Shown here one piece after another: positions 33,557 through 40,802 of a DNA stretch of 64,000 nucleotides. A model generated the notes under the pieces. The model ran no database searches. It was not told the DNA's origin and was given only the letters and a program-made list of their open reading frames with translations. Origin of the DNA: Brucella grignonensis (GTDB taxonomy: Bacteria > Pseudomonadota > Alphaproteobacteria > Rhizobiales > Rhizobiaceae); assembly GCF_002252505.1 (NCBI RefSeq), contig NZ_NNRL01000148.1, positions 62,001-126,000 on the forward strand, given 5' to 3'. The position numbers and the translations under genes are program-made. Within the stretch, counting starts at the first letter, position 1; every line of letters begins with the position of its first letter.

Positions 33557-34714
33557 TTAAATTTTTGTACCATCGCGCCAGACGACGCGACGCGCCTGCG
33601 GACGGCTGATGAGGTCGTTAATGTCTGTGGCGTCACGCCAGATAAAATTCGCAGTCCCACCTGCCGACAACTCCTGTACGCGGTCGCTTCCAATGAAACG
33701 CGCGGGCAGGGTGGTGATGCTGTCGAGCCATTCATCCGGCTCAAGATGGCAGACCGGGGCTGCGAGGCGCAGAACCGAAAGCGGATCGTAATCGCCATAA
33801 GGATAGAAAGCGTCGCGCACATTGTCGGAGCCGAGCATGGCGTCCATGCCCGCCCGACGCGCTTCTTTAAGTGGTGCGACGCCGCGAAGACGTGGCGATT
33901 TTCCGCCAAGCCTGTCTTGCAGATAGAGATTGGATGTCGGCAGCGATACAAGCGCGGTCCCGGCATCCGCAGCAGCATCGAGAATGCGGCTCAGTTCTTC
34001 GGGTGAACGCAGCGAAAGCGAACAGGCATGACCGCAAAGGACGCGGCCGGCCATGTTGTGGCGCTTGGTTGCAGCAACGATCAGTGAGAAGCCGTCAGCC
34101 TCCGGTTCAAGCCCTTCATCGACGTGAAAGTCGAGCTTGAGATCATGCTGCACGGCGAGACGAAACATCTCTTCGATTTTGGCTTCAAGATCAGCATTGC
34201 GATAGAAGAAAGCGCCAAGGACGCCGCCATCTTTTGCCACGCGCTGGGCAACTGCAGCACCGCTATCAAGCACGATGTCGCCATGGATAAGTGCTGCAAG
34301 CTCCAGATCAATGCGGTCTTTCCAGTCCTCGCGCAGTCCATTGAGAACGGGCCAGGCGGTCGGTACATCAGGTGTGGTCCAATCGACATGGGTTCGCATG
34401 GCGCCGACGCCCTGCGCATAAGCTGCTTCAAGACCGCGCGTGGCGCGCGCGCGAATATCGTCAGCGTTCCAATTCTGGCGATCGATGTTCATCAGCTCAA
34501 TGGCATCGAACAGGCACTCGACTTTGGCGCTGCCGCGCTCGGCTATACGGCCAATGGTGAAGGTCTTGTCGAGATGCACATGCACATCTGCGAAAAGCGG
34601 CGTGATAAAGCCGCCGCCTTTTGCTTGCGAAGGCGTCAACGATGCAATGCGTCCGCCATCGATGCCGATGTCGTAGTGACCGCTGAGCCCTGCAACAGTG
34701 ATGCCTTTCAGCAT
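33557..34714 (-). CDS. Cytosine-deaminase-like amidohydrolase
   Basis: 385-residue metal-dependent hydrolase of the CodA/isopropylammelide branch. The HxHxDK metal motif is FADVHVHLDKTF, followed by DFHVDEGLE, VLCGHACSLS and the signature LGSDNVRDAFYPYGDYDPL, which is close to the cytosine deaminase GxDNxxD-xxxPxGxxD. CodA family members deaminate cytosine, creatinine or s-triazine-like rings. The start is at 34714, one base after the permease stop (34716 on the minus strand); an upstream extension to 34762 would overlap the permease. An enzyme acting on an amino-substituted cyclic amide is the best guess in context. Confidence 0.87.
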   Translation of the reverse strand: MLKGITVAGLSGHYDIGIDGGRIASLTPSQAKGGGFITPLFADVHVHLDKTFTIGRIAERGSAKVECLFDAIELMNIDRQNWNADDIRARATRGLEAAYAQGVGAMRTHVDWTTPDVPTAWPVLNGLREDWKDRIDLELAALIHGDIVLDSGAAVAQRVAKDGGVLGAFFYRNADLEAKIEEMFRLAVQHDLKLDFHVDEGLEPEADGFSLIVAATKRHNMAGRVLCGHACSLSLRSPEELSRILDAAADAGTALVSLPTSNLYLQDRLGGKSPRLRGVAPLKEARRAGMDAMLGSDNVRDAFYPYGDYDPLSVLRLAAPVCHLEPDEWLDSITTLPARFIGSDRVQELSAGGTANFIWRDATDINDLISRPQARRVVWRDGTKI

Positions 34715-34715
34715 G

Positions 34716-35558
34716 TCAGCGCTCACGGCGGATCTCGCTTTCATGCCAGCGTCCAAGAACAAGGCGCGACAGCCAGCTTGTGATGAGGAAGATCACGATA
34801 CCGAGCAGCGAAACGAGAAAAAGTGCAGCAAACATGCGCGGGATTTCGTTGCGGAAGCTCGATTCCAGAATACGTGACGCGAGGCCTGTGCTTTGACCTG
34901 CGCTGCCTGCAACAAATTCAGCCACCACAGCGCCGATCAGCGAAAGGCCACCGGCGATTTTGAGCGCTGCCATGAAATAAGGCAGGGCACTTGGCGCGAG
35001 CAGATAACGCAAGCGTTGCCATGGCGAAGCGCGATAGAGTTTGAACAGATCGCGCAGATTGTGATCCGCACTGCGCAGGCCGATGACTGTGTTTGACAGG
35101 ATCGGGAAGAAGGCCACGATCCACGCGCAGATCAGTAGCGCCGAAAAAGTATCGCGCACATAGATCAGGATCAGCGGCGCAATAGCGATAACCGGCGTTA
35201 CCTGAAGAATAACGGCGAACGGGAAGAATGCCATTTCGATCGGGCGGGACAGGGCGAAGATCATGCCGAGCAGTACGCCGCCGACAATTGCGCAGAGCAA
35301 CGAAATCAACGTCAGCTTGATCGTGAACCACATGGACGTCATCAGCGACGGCCCATCTTTTATCAGTGTTTCACCGATGAGCGATGGAGCCGGGATCAGG
35401 TAATGCGGTACTTCATAAAAGCGTACCAGACCTTCCCAGATACCGAGAGCGATGATGATCGCAAGCGTCGGCATGATGATCCGCAAGTTGCGATCTCTGC
35501 GGGCGAGGCGATGTTGTTCGGAATTTAGAACAGGCAGTTCGGTTTGCATCTGGTTCAT
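34716..35558 (-). CDS. SsuC/ThiX-type ABC transporter permease
   Basis: 280-residue permease of the nitrate/sulfonate/pyrimidine-precursor type with six spans. It opens IIMPTLAIIIALGIWEGLVRFYEVPHYLIPAPSLIGETL, a typical start for this family. The EAA-like loop is FKLYRASPWQRLRYLLAPSALPYFMAALKIAGG. It belongs with the ATPase just upstream and the NMT1-like binding protein. A partial 106 bp repeat separates it from the ATPase gene. Confidence 0.92.
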   Translation of the reverse strand: MNQMQTELPVLNSEQHRLARRDRNLRIIMPTLAIIIALGIWEGLVRFYEVPHYLIPAPSLIGETLIKDGPSLMTSMWFTIKLTLISLLCAIVGGVLLGMIFALSRPIEMAFFPFAVILQVTPVIAIAPLILIYVRDTFSALLICAWIVAFFPILSNTVIGLRSADHNLRDLFKLYRASPWQRLRYLLAPSALPYFMAALKIAGGLSLIGAVVAEFVAGSAGQSTGLASRILESSFRNEIPRMFAALFLVSLLGIVIFLITSWLSRLVLGRWHESEIRRER

Positions 35559-35580
35559 TTTCCCGTCCCGTTTTTTCTGT

Positions 35581-35628
35581 GCATTGTCCTACGCAAAACC
35601 GCTTCGCACTTTTGCTGGAAATGCATTA
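35581..35628 (-). repeat. 106 bp dispersed repeat, half copy
   Basis: About 48 bp equal to the first half of the repeat in reverse orientation (ACGCAAAACCGCTTCGCAC, TTTTGCTGGAAATGC). Its last bases supply the stop codon (TAA) of the ATPase gene at 35626-35628. The second half is absent. Confidence 0.8.
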
Positions 35629-36435
35629 GTGATCGATATCTTGAGACGAAAGCGTAGCCGTCAGTGCATCGGAAACGCGCGCGCAATCCTTTGCGTAGGC
35701 TTCCGTGGTACGGAAGTTTTCAGCGCGGGGATAGCTGCCCTCAATCGCGATATCGGCAACCACACGTCCGGGACGTGCGGCCATGACAATGACGCGGTTT
35801 GAAAGATAGACCGATTCATAAACGCTGTGCGTGACGAAGATCACGGTGAGACCGTGTTCCTGCCAAAGCCGCAACACATCGTTATTGAGCTTGAAGCGTG
35901 TCATTTCATCGAGCGCCGCAAAAGGCTCATCCATCAACAAAAGACGAGGACGTGTGACCAGTGCGCGGGCAATAGACACGCGCATTTTCATGCCGCCGGA
36001 AAGTTCGCGTGGATAGGCATTGGCAAAACGGGATAGGCCAACCTGTGTCAGCACTTCTTCCACGCGTGGCGTGGCTTCTTTGCGTGACATGCCGGAAAGA
36101 CGGAGCGGTAAATAGACATTGTCGAAAACGCTGGCCCACGGCATCAGGGTTGGTTCCTGAAACACAAAGCCGATGTCCTGCGCACCAATGGGGCCTTTGC
36201 CCGGTGCGTGGCCGTTGACGTGAATGTCGCCTGCCGAAATGGATTCAAGGCCAGCGATCATGCGCAGAGCCGTACTCTTGCCGCAGCCCGATGGGCCAAG
36301 AAAGCTTACGAACTGACCTTGTTCGATCTTGAGCGACATATCGCTGACCGCAATGATGCCTGTGCCATATTGCTTATAGACACCGTTGATATCGATCAGG
36401 GAAGATGGGGTTTGCGAGTTGGGGGCCACGCTCAT
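35626..36435 (-). CDS. SsuB/TauB-type ABC transporter ATPase
   Basis: 269-residue ATPase. Walker A is GPSGCGKST at about residues 52-60, Q-loop FVFQEPTLMPWASVFDNV, signature LSGGMKMRVSIARAL and Walker B LLLMDEPFAALDEMTR. The later FVTHSVYESVYLSNRVIVMAARPGRVV and a C-terminal region with FRTTEAYAKDCARVS are typical for nitrate/sulfonate/pyrimidine importers. The gene is 5 bp after the creatininase-family gene. Its stop lies in a repeat element. Confidence 0.93.
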   Translation of the reverse strand: MSVAPNSQTPSSLIDINGVYKQYGTGIIAVSDMSLKIEQGQFVSFLGPSGCGKSTALRMIAGLESISAGDIHVNGHAPGKGPIGAQDIGFVFQEPTLMPWASVFDNVYLPLRLSGMSRKEATPRVEEVLTQVGLSRFANAYPRELSGGMKMRVSIARALVTRPRLLLMDEPFAALDEMTRFKLNNDVLRLWQEHGLTVIFVTHSVYESVYLSNRVIVMAARPGRVVADIAIEGSYPRAENFRTTEAYAKDCARVSDALTATLSSQDIDH

Positions 36436-36440
36436 CGTCC

Positions 36441-37241
36441 TTACCAGGCGGGTTGGTTATCGAGCCACGAGAGCGGCGCTCGTTCGATCTCAGCCAGCAC
36501 TTCGACCAGCCTGTCGGCGGCAAAGTCGATAGTTTTGCGGCCTTTCTCAGCGGTGGCGAGCGTCGCGTCGCCCGCCGCACCATAAGGATTGATGTCCTGT
36601 ATCTGCCAGGCGGGCTTTGCGCCACCACTCAGCGAAAGATGCTTGTATTCGCTTGCAAATGTTTCCGTAAGGGTTCGGAAATCCTGCGCTTTCGACATGT
36701 CGACCAGATCCGGGTGCAGTTCCAGCATCACCGATGTTTCCATGTCGCCGGCATGAATGCCGTGCTTGAGATCGTGTTCGCTATAGATGCCTTCAGGCAT
36801 GCCGAGCGCAAACCAGTTAACACTCACCACCATCATGTTGTGTTTGATACGCAGCTCGCGTGCGACGATATCCATCACGCTGATCTGGCCGCCATGGCTG
36901 TTGAGCAGCACCATCTTGCGCACGCCGCTTGCGGCTACACAATCGCCAATTTCGCACCACATGCGGATGATTGTTTCAGCAGAGAAAGTCAGTGTGCCGG
37001 GATAGCGGCTATGCTCATTGCTCTTGCCAATGGCCTGCGTGGGGAGAAACAGCGCATGGCTTTCATCAGGCAGGCGCGCGATCGTTTCCTTCACCATGCC
37101 GTCCACGATCGCCGTGTCGACAGCGACCGGCAGATGTGGTCCGTGCTGTTCGATTGCGCCAACAGGCAGAACTGCCACGATTTTATCGCGGTTCAGACGG
37201 GAGAATGCCTCGCTCGTATATTCTGACCAATATCGTTTCAA
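36441..37241 (-). CDS. Creatininase-family amidohydrolase
   Basis: 266-residue enzyme of the creatinine amidohydrolase/MftE/FAPy-deformylase family. Metal-binding motifs are VLPVGAIEQHGPHLPVAVDT (Glu, His and Asp ligands), KMVLLNSHGGQ and GIHAGDMETSVML. I choose the TTG at 37241 because AGGAG sits 7 bp ahead of it, giving the family's normal length; a longer frame reaches 37322 but crosses the RutR-like palindrome. It is the first gene of the operon. Members open cyclic amides (creatinine) or hydrolyse formamides. Creatinine, N-methylhydantoin or a ring-opened pyrimidine are candidate substrates; none is proven. Confidence 0.85.
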   Translation of the reverse strand: MKRYWSEYTSEAFSRLNRDKIVAVLPVGAIEQHGPHLPVAVDTAIVDGMVKETIARLPDESHALFLPTQAIGKSNEHSRYPGTLTFSAETIIRMWCEIGDCVAASGVRKMVLLNSHGGQISVMDIVARELRIKHNMMVVSVNWFALGMPEGIYSEHDLKHGIHAGDMETSVMLELHPDLVDMSKAQDFRTLTETFASEYKHLSLSGGAKPAWQIQDINPYGAAGDATLATAEKGRKTIDFAADRLVEVLAEIERAPLSWLDNQPAW

Positions 37242-37307
37242 GTGGAGGCTCCTGGCTGGCTGCTGGGGGTAGGCTGCGTGCTGAAGCAAAGAACTTACTA
37301 AACAATC

Positions 37308-37321
37308 TGACCGATCGGTCA
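37308..37321. promoter_or_regulatory. RutR-type operator palindrome
   Basis: Perfect 14 bp palindrome TGACCGATCGGTCA, flanked by C and A, in the divergent region between the creatininase operon and the flavoprotein gene. The RutR consensus I recall is TTGACCANNTGGTCAA. The site keeps the TTGACC/GGTCAA half-sites (11 of 12 positions) and spacing, differing only in the central A/T pair and the first T. A RutR-like TetR is encoded at the end of the same operon. Confidence 0.7.
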
Positions 37322-37435
37322 AACTAAATGTTTAAAAAAATAGGGAGGCGTGCAATTAAGGTGTGAATCCGTGACGAATTCGCCACGCGACAGCCGCCAC
37401 ATGATTATGATGCGCGGGAATTTTCCGGAGGTCCT

Positions 37436-38668
37436 ATGGACAACAGATGCATTATTATTGGTGCGGGCCATGCTGGTTCGCAGGCTGCAGTCAGCCTGAG
37501 GCAGGAAGGCTATGCAGGCGAAATCGTGCTTATCAACGATGAACTGGATATTCCCTATCACAAGCCGCCTTTATCCAAATCCTATCTAAAAGCTCCTGAA
37601 AGCGGTGTTCTGGTGCTTCGCCCGGAAAACACCTATCGCGATAATAACATCGAGATGCTTTTCGGCCGTCGCGTGGATAGTGTTTCGATGGCTGCCAAGA
37701 CCGTCACTCTTGACGATGGAAACATTCTTACCTGGTCGGAACTGGTATTCGCCACAGGTGCACGCGCGCGGATTCCCGATGTTCCGGGCGTCGATCTTGA
37801 CGGAGTCGTCACGCTCCGCCGTCTGGATGATGCGCGCCGCATTGCCGATATGATGCCGCGTGTTGAAAACGTGGTGATTATCGGCGGTGGCTTTATCGGC
37901 CTTGAAATGGCACATAGCGCTATAGCACTTGGTAAGAAGACTGTGTTGATTGAGGCGGCTCCACGTGTCCTTGGGCGTTCAGTTGCAACGCATATTTCTG
38001 CCCATGTCGAGGCACGCAGCCGCGCTGCCGATATTACGCTTTTAACCGGACTCGGCGTCACCTCCATTGAAGGTGAAAATGGGCGTGTGACGGGCGTGGC
38101 GGCGACAGATGGCACAGTCTTTGCTGCGGATATGGTTGTGCTGGGCACCGGTGCTGTTCCAAACGTTGAGCTGGCAACGCAAGCCGGACTTGCTATCGAT
38201 AATGGCATTGTAGTCGATGAATATATGCGCACCTCACGCGAGCATGTTTATGCGATAGGCGATTGTGTCAGCTATGATCATTTCCATGCTGGACGCCGCG
38301 TGCGTCTGGAATCGGTGCAGAACGCAACCGATCAGGCCAAGCATGTTGCGCGTTCAATTGTGGGGCGTGGCACGCCATTTCGCGATGTTGCGTGGTTCTG
38401 GTCTGATCAGGGCGATATGAAATTGCAGACGGCTGGACTGTCCTTTGATGCCGACCGTCATATTCTGTCAGGCAATCTTGAAGATAATGCTTTCTCGGTA
38501 TTCCATTTCGCTGGCGATAAACTGATTGCGGTCGACTCTGTCAATCGTCCGGCGGATCACATGATTGCGCGGCGGCTTCTGGCGGCGAGCATCAGTCCTA
38601 CCGAGGACGACATCACGGCGGGTGCTGCGCGTCTCAAAGAATTGCTGGCGTCTGCACCAAAAGCTTGA
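37436..38668 (+). CDS. NAD(P)H:ferredoxin/putidaredoxin reductase-like flavoprotein
   Basis: 410-residue FAD-dependent reductase of the putidaredoxin/rhodocoxin reductase group. The FAD-binding motif is IIGAGHAGSQAAVSLR at the N-terminus, the NAD-binding motif VVIIGGGFIGLEMAHSAI near residue 142, and the FAD-contacting YAIGDCVSYDH later. The C-terminal reductase domain follows. Such proteins pass electrons to a [2Fe-2S] ferredoxin for a monooxygenase or dioxygenase. No ferredoxin or oxygenase gene is adjacent in this window, so a partner must lie elsewhere. It has a strong GGAGGT ribosome-binding site and shares the RutR-like divergent promoter region. Confidence 0.9.
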   Translation: MDNRCIIIGAGHAGSQAAVSLRQEGYAGEIVLINDELDIPYHKPPLSKSYLKAPESGVLVLRPENTYRDNNIEMLFGRRVDSVSMAAKTVTLDDGNILTWSELVFATGARARIPDVPGVDLDGVVTLRRLDDARRIADMMPRVENVVIIGGGFIGLEMAHSAIALGKKTVLIEAAPRVLGRSVATHISAHVEARSRAADITLLTGLGVTSIEGENGRVTGVAATDGTVFAADMVVLGTGAVPNVELATQAGLAIDNGIVVDEYMRTSREHVYAIGDCVSYDHFHAGRRVRLESVQNATDQAKHVARSIVGRGTPFRDVAWFWSDQGDMKLQTAGLSFDADRHILSGNLEDNAFSVFHFAGDKLIAVDSVNRPADHMIARRLLAASISPTEDDITAGAARLKELLASAPKA

Positions 38669-38677
38669 GGACAAAAA

Positions 38678-39067
38678 ATGACTGTTTTGAAACATCTGTT
38701 GCCTGCCGACATGGCGGCACCCTTTGCCGCCTATAGCCATGGTGTGAAGGTAAGCACTGGTGCAGAACTGGTTTTCTGCTCCGGCCAACTTGGTATTGCG
38801 TCGGATGGAGCTGTTCCGGAAGATGCCGGTGCACAGGCCGAGCTTTGTTTTGAGAATATCCGACGCATCTTGCGCGATGGCGGCATGGAACTGTCCGACG
38901 TCGTGCGCATCAATGCCTATGTGACGGATCGCGCCTATATGCGTGCCTATATGGATGTGCGTGACCGGCTGTTTCCACAGCCTGCACCGGCCTCGACGCT
39001 GATGATTGTTTCCGGTTTTACACGGGAAGAATTCAAGGTCGAAATCGAGGCTGTTGCAGCGCGCTGA
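38678..39067 (+). CDS. RidA family protein (second copy, RutC-like context)
   Basis: 129-residue RidA-fold protein: HLLPADMAAPFAAYSHGVKVSTGAELVFCSGQLGIA, AQAELCFENIRRILRDGGM, VVRINAYVTDRAYMRAYMDVRD and PAPASTLMIVSGFTREEFKVEIEAVAA. Many RidA proteins have a conserved Arg where this one reads PASTLM, so the carboxylate-binding Arg appears to be replaced. RutC of the pyrimidine pathway is a member of this superfamily. The gene is 9 bp after the reductase, co-transcribed with it. The lost Arg suggests a substrate other than 2-aminoacrylate. Confidence 0.85.
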   Translation: MTVLKHLLPADMAAPFAAYSHGVKVSTGAELVFCSGQLGIASDGAVPEDAGAQAELCFENIRRILRDGGMELSDVVRINAYVTDRAYMRAYMDVRDRLFPQPAPASTLMIVSGFTREEFKVEIEAVAAR

Positions 39068-39101
39068 CACGATACCGCATCACAACAATGCGTATCGCCT
39101 T

Positions 39102-39152
39102 TGCCTGAAAGGAATGGTAGGGTTGTCCGACATCCTCCACTCCCTTCAGGCT
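39102..39152 (+). other. Leader hairpin just upstream of the MFS gene
   Basis: GCCTGAA at the left and TTCAGGC at the right form the base of a long stem, with AGG/CCC and TGG/CCA pairs inside and about 20 nt of loop. It ends 6 bp before the proposed ATG at 39158, where a Shine-Dalgarno would be expected but is not seen. It may be the terminator remnant of the RidA transcript or a translation-control hairpin. Confidence 0.4.
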
Positions 39153-39157
39153 CATTC

Positions 39158-40378
39158 ATGTCTCAGTTAAAGTCCTCCGCTGCGCTGCGGGAAACATCGC
39201 CGCGTGCATCCGCAAGGCTGGCAGAACTTGCACTCGCCATCGGCGGCTTCGGTATTGGTACCGGAGAGTTCGCGATCATGGCGCTTTTGCCCGATATCGC
39301 ACGCGATTTAAATGTGACTATTCCGAGTGCCGGACATCTTATCAGCTCTTATGCTTTGGGCGTATTGATTGGCGCGCCTGTGTTGGCCGTTCTTGGTGCA
39401 AAACTTGATCGCCGTAAGTTGCTGTTTTTGCTGATGGGGCTTTTTGCTTTCGGCAATCTCGCCAGTGCATTTATGCATGACTATACTGGTCTTTATATAA
39501 TGCGTTTTGTTGCGGGCTTTCCACACGGTGCTTATTTCGGCGTAGCCTCGCTGGTTGCGGCATCATTGGCGGAGCCTGGCAAGCGCGCGCAAGCGGTCGG
39601 TCGTGTTATGATGGGCCTTACCATTGCAACATTGTGCGGTACGCCATTGGCGACATGGCTGGGACAAGTTGCCGGTTGGCGCGCGATGTTTGCAGCCGTC
39701 GGGCTGATTGCCATTCTTACAATGGTGCTGGTCATGATTTATGTGCCGAAGCAACCTGCTGATGAAGGTGCATCTCCATTGCGGGAACTGGGCGCATTTC
39801 GCCGCAAACAGGTTTGGCTGACGCTCGGTATCGGCGCTATTGGTACGGGTGGTCTGTTCTCCGTCTTTACCTATATTGCGGCTACTGTGACGGAAGTCTC
39901 CCATATCGATGTAAAGTGGATGCCGGTTGTGTTTGCCACATTCGGTCTTGGCATGGTGCTCGGAAACATCGTCGGCTCAAAACTGACCGACCGTTCTGTT
40001 ATGGGAACGGTGGGAATGGTGCTGCTCTACGATATGGCTGTCATGCTGGTCTTTCCGTTTCTGATGCAACATCCAGCCACGGCATTTTTAAATATCCTGC
40101 TTGTTGGCGGTGGGTTTGCGCTTGTTCCAGCTCTTCAGACACGCTTGATGGATGTGGCCGCTGACGCACAGACACTGGCGGCAGCACTCAATCATTCCGC
40201 ACTCAATCTCGCCAATGCAATTGGCGCATGGCTTGGCGGGTTAGCGGTTGCGTGGGGCTTTGGCTGGACATCGACGGGAACCGTCGGTGCATTCCTGGCT
40301 GTTGCAGGCCTTGCCGTGTTTGCATTGTCGATTGTATTGGATCGCGCAGGGCGGGAAAAGGCTGCACTAGCAGCGTAA
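39158..40378 (+). CDS. MFS transporter, DHA1/AraJ-type sugar or drug exporter
   Basis: 406-residue, 12-span major facilitator. The N-terminal ALAIGGFGIGTGEFAIMALLPDIARDLNVTIPSAGHLISSYALGVLIGAPVLAVLGAKLDRRKLL is the diagnostic start of the AraJ/YdhP/SotB group (motif A-like loop after span 2). FVAGFPHGAYFGVASLVAASLAEPGKRAQAVG and GTPLATWLGQVAGWR are conserved too. The start is the ATG at 39158; a TTG at 39101 opens the same frame but lies in the leader hairpin. The substrate is unknown. It converges on the DUF1127/RNA locus, sharing the terminator at 40391-40431. Confidence 0.9.
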   Translation: MSQLKSSAALRETSPRASARLAELALAIGGFGIGTGEFAIMALLPDIARDLNVTIPSAGHLISSYALGVLIGAPVLAVLGAKLDRRKLLFLLMGLFAFGNLASAFMHDYTGLYIMRFVAGFPHGAYFGVASLVAASLAEPGKRAQAVGRVMMGLTIATLCGTPLATWLGQVAGWRAMFAAVGLIAILTMVLVMIYVPKQPADEGASPLRELGAFRRKQVWLTLGIGAIGTGGLFSVFTYIAATVTEVSHIDVKWMPVVFATFGLGMVLGNIVGSKLTDRSVMGTVGMVLLYDMAVMLVFPFLMQHPATAFLNILLVGGGFALVPALQTRLMDVAADAQTLAAALNHSALNLANAIGAWLGGLAVAWGFGWTSTGTVGAFLAVAGLAVFALSIVLDRAGREKAALAA

Positions 40379-40390
40379 TTAAGCGCGTAA

Positions 40391-40431
40391 AAAACGACAC
40401 CCGTCGCAGGGGAGGCGACGGGTGTCGTTTT
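40391..40431. terminator. Strong bidirectional terminator
   Basis: Seventeen-bp perfect stem (AAAACGACACCCGTCGC / GCGACGGGTGTCGTTTT) with a 7-nt AGGGGAG loop. It ends the MFS gene on plus (T-run after the stem) and, with the A-run at its left side, the DUF1127/RNA transcript on minus. Confidence 0.93.
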
Positions 40432-40560
40432 AGGGTAAGACCGGCTTGGGAGGAGGAGTTCCGGTCTTTATAATCACCGAGGGTAAATGGGAGGAGGAGA
40501 AAACACCCCGGCGATATCTGGAAAACTGTGAGGACCGCACGGTTTGCGGGCGCGGTCCCA
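40432..40560 (-). ncRNA. Cuckoo/CcsR-like anti-Shine-Dalgarno RNA hairpins downstream of DUF1127
   Basis: Two minus-strand hairpins present CCTCCTCCC in their loops. The first is at 40477-40511, stem CCGGGGT/ACCC-T-CGG, loop with CTCCTCCTCCC. The second is at 40437-40468, stem AAGACCGG/CCGGTCTT, loop with the same 11-mer. A third stem (GGACCGC/GCGGTCC, 40532-40558) lies on the gene side, and the terminator at 40391-40431 closes the unit. The arrangement of a DUF1127 gene followed by CCUCCUCCC stem-loops is that of Rhodobacter CcsR/cuckoo RNAs, processed from the DUF1127 transcript under stress. Identity is inferred from motif and synteny. Confidence 0.8.
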
Positions 40561-40562
40561 AA

Positions 40563-40583
40563 AAGGCTTTTATATGAAGCCTT
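40563..40583 (-). terminator. Possible attenuator between DUF1127 and the RNA hairpins
   Basis: Seven-bp stem AAGGCTT/AAGCCTT with a 7-nt loop. On the minus strand it is followed by TTT. It lies between the DUF1127 stop and the anti-SD hairpins, so it could make the RNA part a read-through product, or mark a processing site. Confidence 0.45.
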
Positions 40584-40655
40584 GTATCTGGCACTTGCCT
40601 TCCGAACTAAACGTAGCTTGTTCTAAAACCGCTTTACGCTTTTCGGAGTTCGCTA

Positions 40656-40802
40656 TTAGCGGGCAGCAGCCTTGCGTGCGACGAACGGAATTTCCGAAGG
40701 CATGATGCCGAGGTCGTTCAGTTCACGTGGGCTCAGGCGGCTCAGTTCGTTTACAGTGTTACGGTAACGGCGCCAGTTGTTGTACGAGCGGATCAGGTTC
40801 AT
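40656..40802 (-). CDS. DUF1127 small protein (CcaF1-like)
   Basis: 48-residue protein starting MNLIRSYNNWRRYRNTV and continuing with the hallmark ELSRLSPRELNDLGIMPSEIP. This is the DUF1127 domain, an Arg-rich helical peptide common in alphaproteobacteria. A homologue co-transcribed with CcsR RNAs in Rhodobacter (CcaF1) acts as an RNA-binding, RNA-degradation-modulating factor; related proteins in Agrobacterium affect sRNA and phosphate homeostasis. The ribosome-binding site GGTGAGAG is good. The anti-SD hairpins directly downstream support the same co-transcribed system. Confidence 0.92.
   Translation of the reverse strand: MNLIRSYNNWRRYRNTVNELSRLSPRELNDLGIMPSEIPFVARKAAAR

Noticed and set aside
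40622-40646. Possible sixth fragment of the 106 bp repeat (AAAACCGCTTTACGC)
   Set aside because: Only a short, imperfect match to the core; too little to separate from chance.
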